Shown: positions 14,146 through 17,445 of the stretch, in pieces
Position numbering within the stretch: the first letter of the stretch is position 1
Layout: every line of letters begins with the position of its first letter
From: JANRLJ01 sp034437895
GTDB lineage: Bacteria > Chloroflexota > Anaerolineae > Aggregatilineales > Phototrophicaceae
NCBI GenBank assembly: GCA_034437895.1
Contig: DAOTTO010000493.1
Location: forward strand, 1 to 17,445
Length of the DNA stretch: 17,445 nucleotides
Direction of reading: 5' to 3'
The notes under the pieces: generated by a model
The model's database searches: none
What the model saw: only the letters and a program-made list of their open reading frames with translations
Told to the model about the DNA's origin: nothing
Made by a program: the position numbers and the translations under genes

Positions 14146-16167
14146 TTAATCCCGCAGGAAGCCCACAAGGGCGGTTAAGCCCGTGACCGCGTAGCCGATG
14201 AGTGCCAGCGTTGTATCGCCGTTGGTATAAAGCAGGGTTGACGTAATCAAGACACTGCCAAAGAAAACAGCACGTTGGGTGCGGCGGCCTTCTTTTTCCA
14301 GCCGCTTAAACTGGACTTTTTGCGTCAGTCCCATTTCGGTAATGACGCGCAGTTCGCCTCTATCTAACTGCTGCAATACCGAGTCGGCGCGGGTCACAGG
14401 ACTTGTGACTGGCGCGAGGGTACGGCGTAAAAATTCTTCCCCCACACTCCGCAAAACTTGTGTACCATTGCCACTAAAAAGGCTTTGCAAAATCGGAAAC
14501 CCTAAAGATGTACCGCCGCGCATATTGGCGGGAATTTCCATGCCGAATCCTTTGGCGACCAGCTTTTCGGTGTATGGCTGAAGCTCGTTCCAAGGGTTGA
14601 AAGTCGGGTCGAGTTGGGTACACATGCCGCTGAGGATGCTGATCGTCCGCCCCAGATAGATGAAATCCTGCGGGATGTAAAACGGCATCGAGAAGATGAG
14701 ATCGTTAAATTCATCCGCAAGATGGGTCACTTTATCGTAATCAATATCGCGCATGTCGGACATGCTCATGCCCCACACTTGATCGAAAGCGGCTTTGGTC
14801 GCTTCTTCGATGCGGACAATATCCGCACCGGGCAGGATGAAACCCAATTCGACATAGCCCTTAACCAGCCGTTTGTGATCTCGTGTGAGGACGGCGGCAA
14901 GGGTGCTGACCATGCCCTCAGCGATTTCGTGTGTGAGCGTCCCTGTCATCCCAAAATCGACAAAAATCAGGTAGAAGGGACGGCCTTCTTTACCGTAAGT
15001 TTGGCCTGCTTCAACAGGCAGCGGATAGATAAACAAATTGCCGGGGTGCGGGTCGGCATGGAAGAAATAGGAGTTAAAGACTTGATCGAGATAGGTATCC
15101 ATCAGACGCTTGGCAACCGTTTTGCGGCTGATTCCGGCGCGTTCCATCGCAGCGTAATCGTTGATTTTGATGCTCGTCACGTCTTCAATGGTCAGGACAT
15201 GATCGGTGGAATGCTCATAATAGACGGCGGGGATATAGACACCCATGTCGTTCTTGAACATCTCGGCAAAACGATGGGCGTTATAGGCTTCGTGCTTATA
15301 AGAAAGCTCTTCCAGCAGTACGTCACCAAATTCATTGACGAGTGCCAGCGCATCGCAGCGATTGGAGATGAACTTCCAACGCATGGCGATCTTTGCTACA
15401 ACCCGCATCGACGCTAAATCGGTGTAACAAATTTCGCGGATGCCGGGGCGCTGTACCTTGACGACAACCTTATCGCCGTTCAGCAAGCAGGCTTTATGGA
15501 CTTGACCCAGCGAGGCGGCGGCGATGGGCTGTTCATTGAATGAGGCGTAACGGGTATTAATCGTGCCGAGTTCTTTTTCCATCACCCCACGAATTTTGCT
15601 GAATTTGATGGTCGGCACTTCATCTTGAAGCCCTTCCAACTCGCGCAAAATTTCTTCTGGCAGGATGTCATAGCGCGTGGAAATAAATTGTCCGAGCTTG
15701 ATAAACACGCCGCCGAGTTCGCCAGCGAAGCCGCGAAATTCACGGGCGTAACCTTTCCAGCGATTCATATTGGTACGGTCTACCCAATCCGGGAAAGCGC
15801 GGCGCACGTAAACCTGCCACAAAATCAGCCGGAAAAAGAGCAGCCCCGCGAAAACGAGCGTCCGCAAAAAGCGCCACTGCATCCGTAACGAGCGTGAGCG
15901 TCCCGCGCTTTCATCAACGGTACTTTCTTGCGGCGAAGGGATGTAAACAGTTTGCATCGCGGGGTGGGAATCCAAAAATTCCGGCTCGGCAGCCGGATCA
16001 ATTTTGCGCGTTGGGTGGCTGCCATTGGCGTGGCTGTTCCCGTTTTTGTATTCGGATGATGTTTGGGGCGACGTGCGCGTCACCCCAACGTTATTCCCGT
16101 TTGTATATTTTTCGGCCTCAGTTTTTGCTGAAGCGGATACAGAGGGTGGACTCTTCAAATCTTGCAT
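14146..16167 (-). CDS. ABC1/AarF/UbiB-family atypical kinase
   Basis: A 673-residue member of the ABC1 family, linked in other organisms to quinone or isoprenoid lipid biology; an ATPase or kinase acting at the membrane. Family landmarks: K157-LGQ (the KxGQ motif), the Ala-rich nucleotide loop AAASLGQVH near 215, K237 in VVVKVQRPG, H370-ADPHPGN (catalytic loop) and D404-FG. Hydrophobic segments occur before the core (LVFAGLLFFRLILWQVYV) and at the C-terminus (two spans after about 630), the latter typical of UbiB. The first 90 residues are Asn/Ser/Thr-rich and probably disordered, which is unusual. I chose ATG 16167 (MQDLKSPPS), with GGA upstream; it overlaps arsA by 50 bases. A longer frame to 16299 would overlap further and is less likely. 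Transcribed with arsA. Confidence 0.93.
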   Translation of the reverse strand: MQDLKSPPSVSASAKTEAEKYTNGNNVGVTRTSPQTSSEYKNGNSHANGSHPTRKIDPAAEPEFLDSHPAMQTVYIPSPQESTVDESAGRSRSLRMQWRFLRTLVFAGLLFFRLILWQVYVRRAFPDWVDRTNMNRWKGYAREFRGFAGELGGVFIKLGQFISTRYDILPEEILRELEGLQDEVPTIKFSKIRGVMEKELGTINTRYASFNEQPIAAASLGQVHKACLLNGDKVVVKVQRPGIREICYTDLASMRVVAKIAMRWKFISNRCDALALVNEFGDVLLEELSYKHEAYNAHRFAEMFKNDMGVYIPAVYYEHSTDHVLTIEDVTSIKINDYAAMERAGISRKTVAKRLMDTYLDQVFNSYFFHADPHPGNLFIYPLPVEAGQTYGKEGRPFYLIFVDFGMTGTLTHEIAEGMVSTLAAVLTRDHKRLVKGYVELGFILPGADIVRIEEATKAAFDQVWGMSMSDMRDIDYDKVTHLADEFNDLIFSMPFYIPQDFIYLGRTISILSGMCTQLDPTFNPWNELQPYTEKLVAKGFGMEIPANMRGGTSLGFPILQSLFSGNGTQVLRSVGEEFLRRTLAPVTSPVTRADSVLQQLDRGELRVITEMGLTQKVQFKRLEKEGRRTQRAVFFGSVLITSTLLYTNGDTTLALIGYAVTGLTALVGFLRD

Positions 16168-17293
16168 CGGCGATTTCCAAATCCCATAGGGCATAAGGTA
16201 GAACAATGTTGCGGCGATAAGGCCCGACCCGCAGCGTGAGTTCATCCCGCGAGCGATATAAATCCATGTCGTCTTTATCAGCGAAGGGCAGCGGTACACT
16301 TAACATATAGCCGCCCGTAGTTTCATCTTTCTCGATGCGATGTGTTGTACCGTCGAACTTGCGCTCGGCGGGGTTTGTATCGCCGTAAATTTCTTCAGCC
16401 AGCAGGCGCAGCCGGTCTAAGCCGCTGATTTCGCCGCCGAACAACTTAGCCTTCATCACGGGCAAACCACCAAAGGCTTCATCAATGAAGTTGATATTAT
16501 CCTTCTGATTGGCTTTCCACATCGTGAAGTACGGGTCGGTCACTTCGTCGGGAATGATGCGGTTGCAGATGATGGCATCCGTCGCATAGCCATAGAGATT
16601 CAGGTAAGTGTAAGTACGCTGCGTCTCTTTGATGACCATCTTTTCGGGATTCACGACGAGGCGAATACTAGCGATAGCCGGGTCTGCCAACAGATCACGC
16701 ACTTTATCGAGCGTATCAAACAGGCTCATGACCTGATTCCACGATTCGTCATCGGGCAGGCTGTCGCCCCGTCCAAGGACTTTGCCAATCGGACGGAGAA
16801 ATTTCGCCGCGCCGCGTGTGAGCGTCATCACACGGGTCAGCCACCAGCGCGTGACATCCGGCAGACTGAGCAGGCGCAGTGTCTCGGCAGTCGGAGCGGC
16901 ATCAACGATTAACACGTCGAAAAAGCCGTCCTGTACATATTTGTTGATCCAGAGCAGATGTGCGCCTTCTTCCAGACCGGGCAAAATGGTGACTTCTTCG
17001 GCTACGATGTCATCAATCCCGTTTTTGCTGAACATCGCGACGAGATATTTTTGGAAGCGCCCCCAATATTTATCCATCGAATAACGGGCATCGACTTCCT
17101 GCGCCCATAGGTTTGGATAAATTTCTACCGGCTCCGGGCCGATTTTCTTTTCAAGTGAATCCGCCAAGGAATGGGCGGTATCGGTGCTGATGACGATGGT
17201 TTTCAGCCCCATCTCGGCGCAGCGCAGGGCGGTAGCTGCACTAATGCTGGTTTTACCCACGCCGCCTTTACCTGTATGCACAATCACGCGCAT
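16118..17293 (-). CDS. arsA: ArsA/Get3-like ATPase with C-terminal HSP20-like domain
   Basis: A 391-residue P-loop ATPase of the ArsA/Get3 branch. The deviant Walker A is GKGGVGKTS (8-16), followed by the switch I segment DTAHSL (38-43) and DAAPTAETLRLL. A single ATPase unit is followed (about 315-391) by a beta-rich HSP20/alpha-crystallin-like domain (GGYMLSVPLPF, LTLRVGPYRRNIVLP). No arsenite cysteine cluster, arsB or arsR is present, so a Get3-like client-handling role is more plausible than arsenic export; this is inferred. ATG 17293 is preferred over an upstream in-frame start at 17329 because GGAG sits eight bases upstream and the P-loop then begins near residue 8, as in relatives. First gene of an overlapping pair with the ABC1 kinase. 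Confidence 0.93.
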   Translation of the reverse strand: MRVIVHTGKGGVGKTSISAATALRCAEMGLKTIVISTDTAHSLADSLEKKIGPEPVEIYPNLWAQEVDARYSMDKYWGRFQKYLVAMFSKNGIDDIVAEEVTILPGLEEGAHLLWINKYVQDGFFDVLIVDAAPTAETLRLLSLPDVTRWWLTRVMTLTRGAAKFLRPIGKVLGRGDSLPDDESWNQVMSLFDTLDKVRDLLADPAIASIRLVVNPEKMVIKETQRTYTYLNLYGYATDAIICNRIIPDEVTDPYFTMWKANQKDNINFIDEAFGGLPVMKAKLFGGEISGLDRLRLLAEEIYGDTNPAERKFDGTTHRIEKDETTGGYMLSVPLPFADKDDMDLYRSRDELTLRVGPYRRNIVLPYALWDLEIADARFEESTLCIRFSKN

Positions 17294-17320
17294 GTTTGTG
17301 TCTCCGTTCACAATGTCTTT

Positions 17321-17326
17321 ATTATA
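17321..17326 (-). promoter_or_regulatory. -10 box for the arsA-ABC1 kinase operon
   Basis: TATAAT on the minus strand would start RNA about 20 bases before the arsA ATG at 17293, with GGAG in between. No good -35 is seen. The in-frame start at 17329 would lie upstream of this promoter, which supports the shorter protein. From 17330 to the window end no gene is apparent. Confidence 0.5.
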
Positions 17327-17429
17327 CACGGCTTAATGATGAATCTTGCGTTTCTTTATATACGTCTCACAATAGGCGCGGGTTACGGGGATGAGATGAT
17401 TCTGATGGAAATACAAGATATTAGGATTT

Positions 17430-17445
17430 AATCGCAAAGACGCGA
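17430..17445 (+). repeat. CGCAAAGACGC-type intergenic repeat, cut by the window end
   Basis: AATCGCAAAGACGCGA at the right edge matches the core of a purine-rich intergenic repeat common in many bacteria, and shares AATCGCA-AGA with the copy at 2683. It is truncated by the end of the window, so its full length is unknown. Confidence 0.3.

Noticed and set aside
14614..15417. A 267-codon open frame on the plus strand
   Set aside because: It lies wholly antisense to the ABC1 kinase core, whose catalytic motifs are intact; the translation has no family features and reflects codon bias of the real gene.
16118..17293. Arsenic-resistance operon
   Set aside because: There is no arsB, arsR, arsC or arsD nearby, only one ATPase unit, and an HSP20-like tail instead of a second ATPase half.

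Overview
The window looks like chromosomal DNA of a moderately GC-rich bacterium, most likely a Chloroflexota (Anaerolineae-like) member. This rests on gene style rather than a marker gene: SARP/BTAD regulators built on worn-out ATPase modules, an ArsA-type ATPase with a C-terminal HSP20-like domain next to an ABC1/UbiB-family kinase, a MenA-type prenyltransferase, a lipoprotein HtrA behind a zinc-finger-less DnaJ, and a COG2229-like GTPase fold. There is no rRNA, tRNA or CRISPR array in view.

Layout. 1-1465 (+): the 3' end of a TPR protein, then two tandem single-domain response regulators. 1462-2562 (-): a zinc alcohol dehydrogenase. 2718-4773 (+): an unrecognised 176-aa protein, then a TIR-HEAT protein whose C-terminal GTPase-like domain has lost all nucleotide-binding motifs. 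4796-5041 (-): a small TPE-rich lipoprotein. 5197-6138 (+): MenA. 6146-8200: a visibly AT-richer type II restriction-modification island with divergent genes. The endonuclease gene carries an in-frame amber stop right after its putative catalytic motif. The methylase gene is frameshifted in an (AC)5 run one codon after DPPY. 8257-10970 (+): a promoter-led operon of DnaJ/CbpA, HtrA and a dual-specificity phosphatase. 10922-12346 (-): an O-antigen ligase-like membrane protein. 12520-13827 (+): a BTAD regulator without a P-loop, followed by a terminator. 13961-14116: an intergenic segment that folds by hand into a closed multi-branched RNA. 14146-17293 (-): ABC1 kinase and ArsA in one overlapping operon.

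How the parts fit. The DnaJ-HtrA-phosphatase operon reads as an envelope and protein-quality module. MenA and the ABC1 kinase both touch isoprenoid-quinone biology, though they are not adjacent. The restriction-modification island is an acquired cassette that is decaying or switched off. The candidates most worth a second look are the TIR-HEAT-pseudoGTPase protein with its unknown upstream neighbour, the structured intergenic RNA, and the double lesion in the restriction-modification locus.
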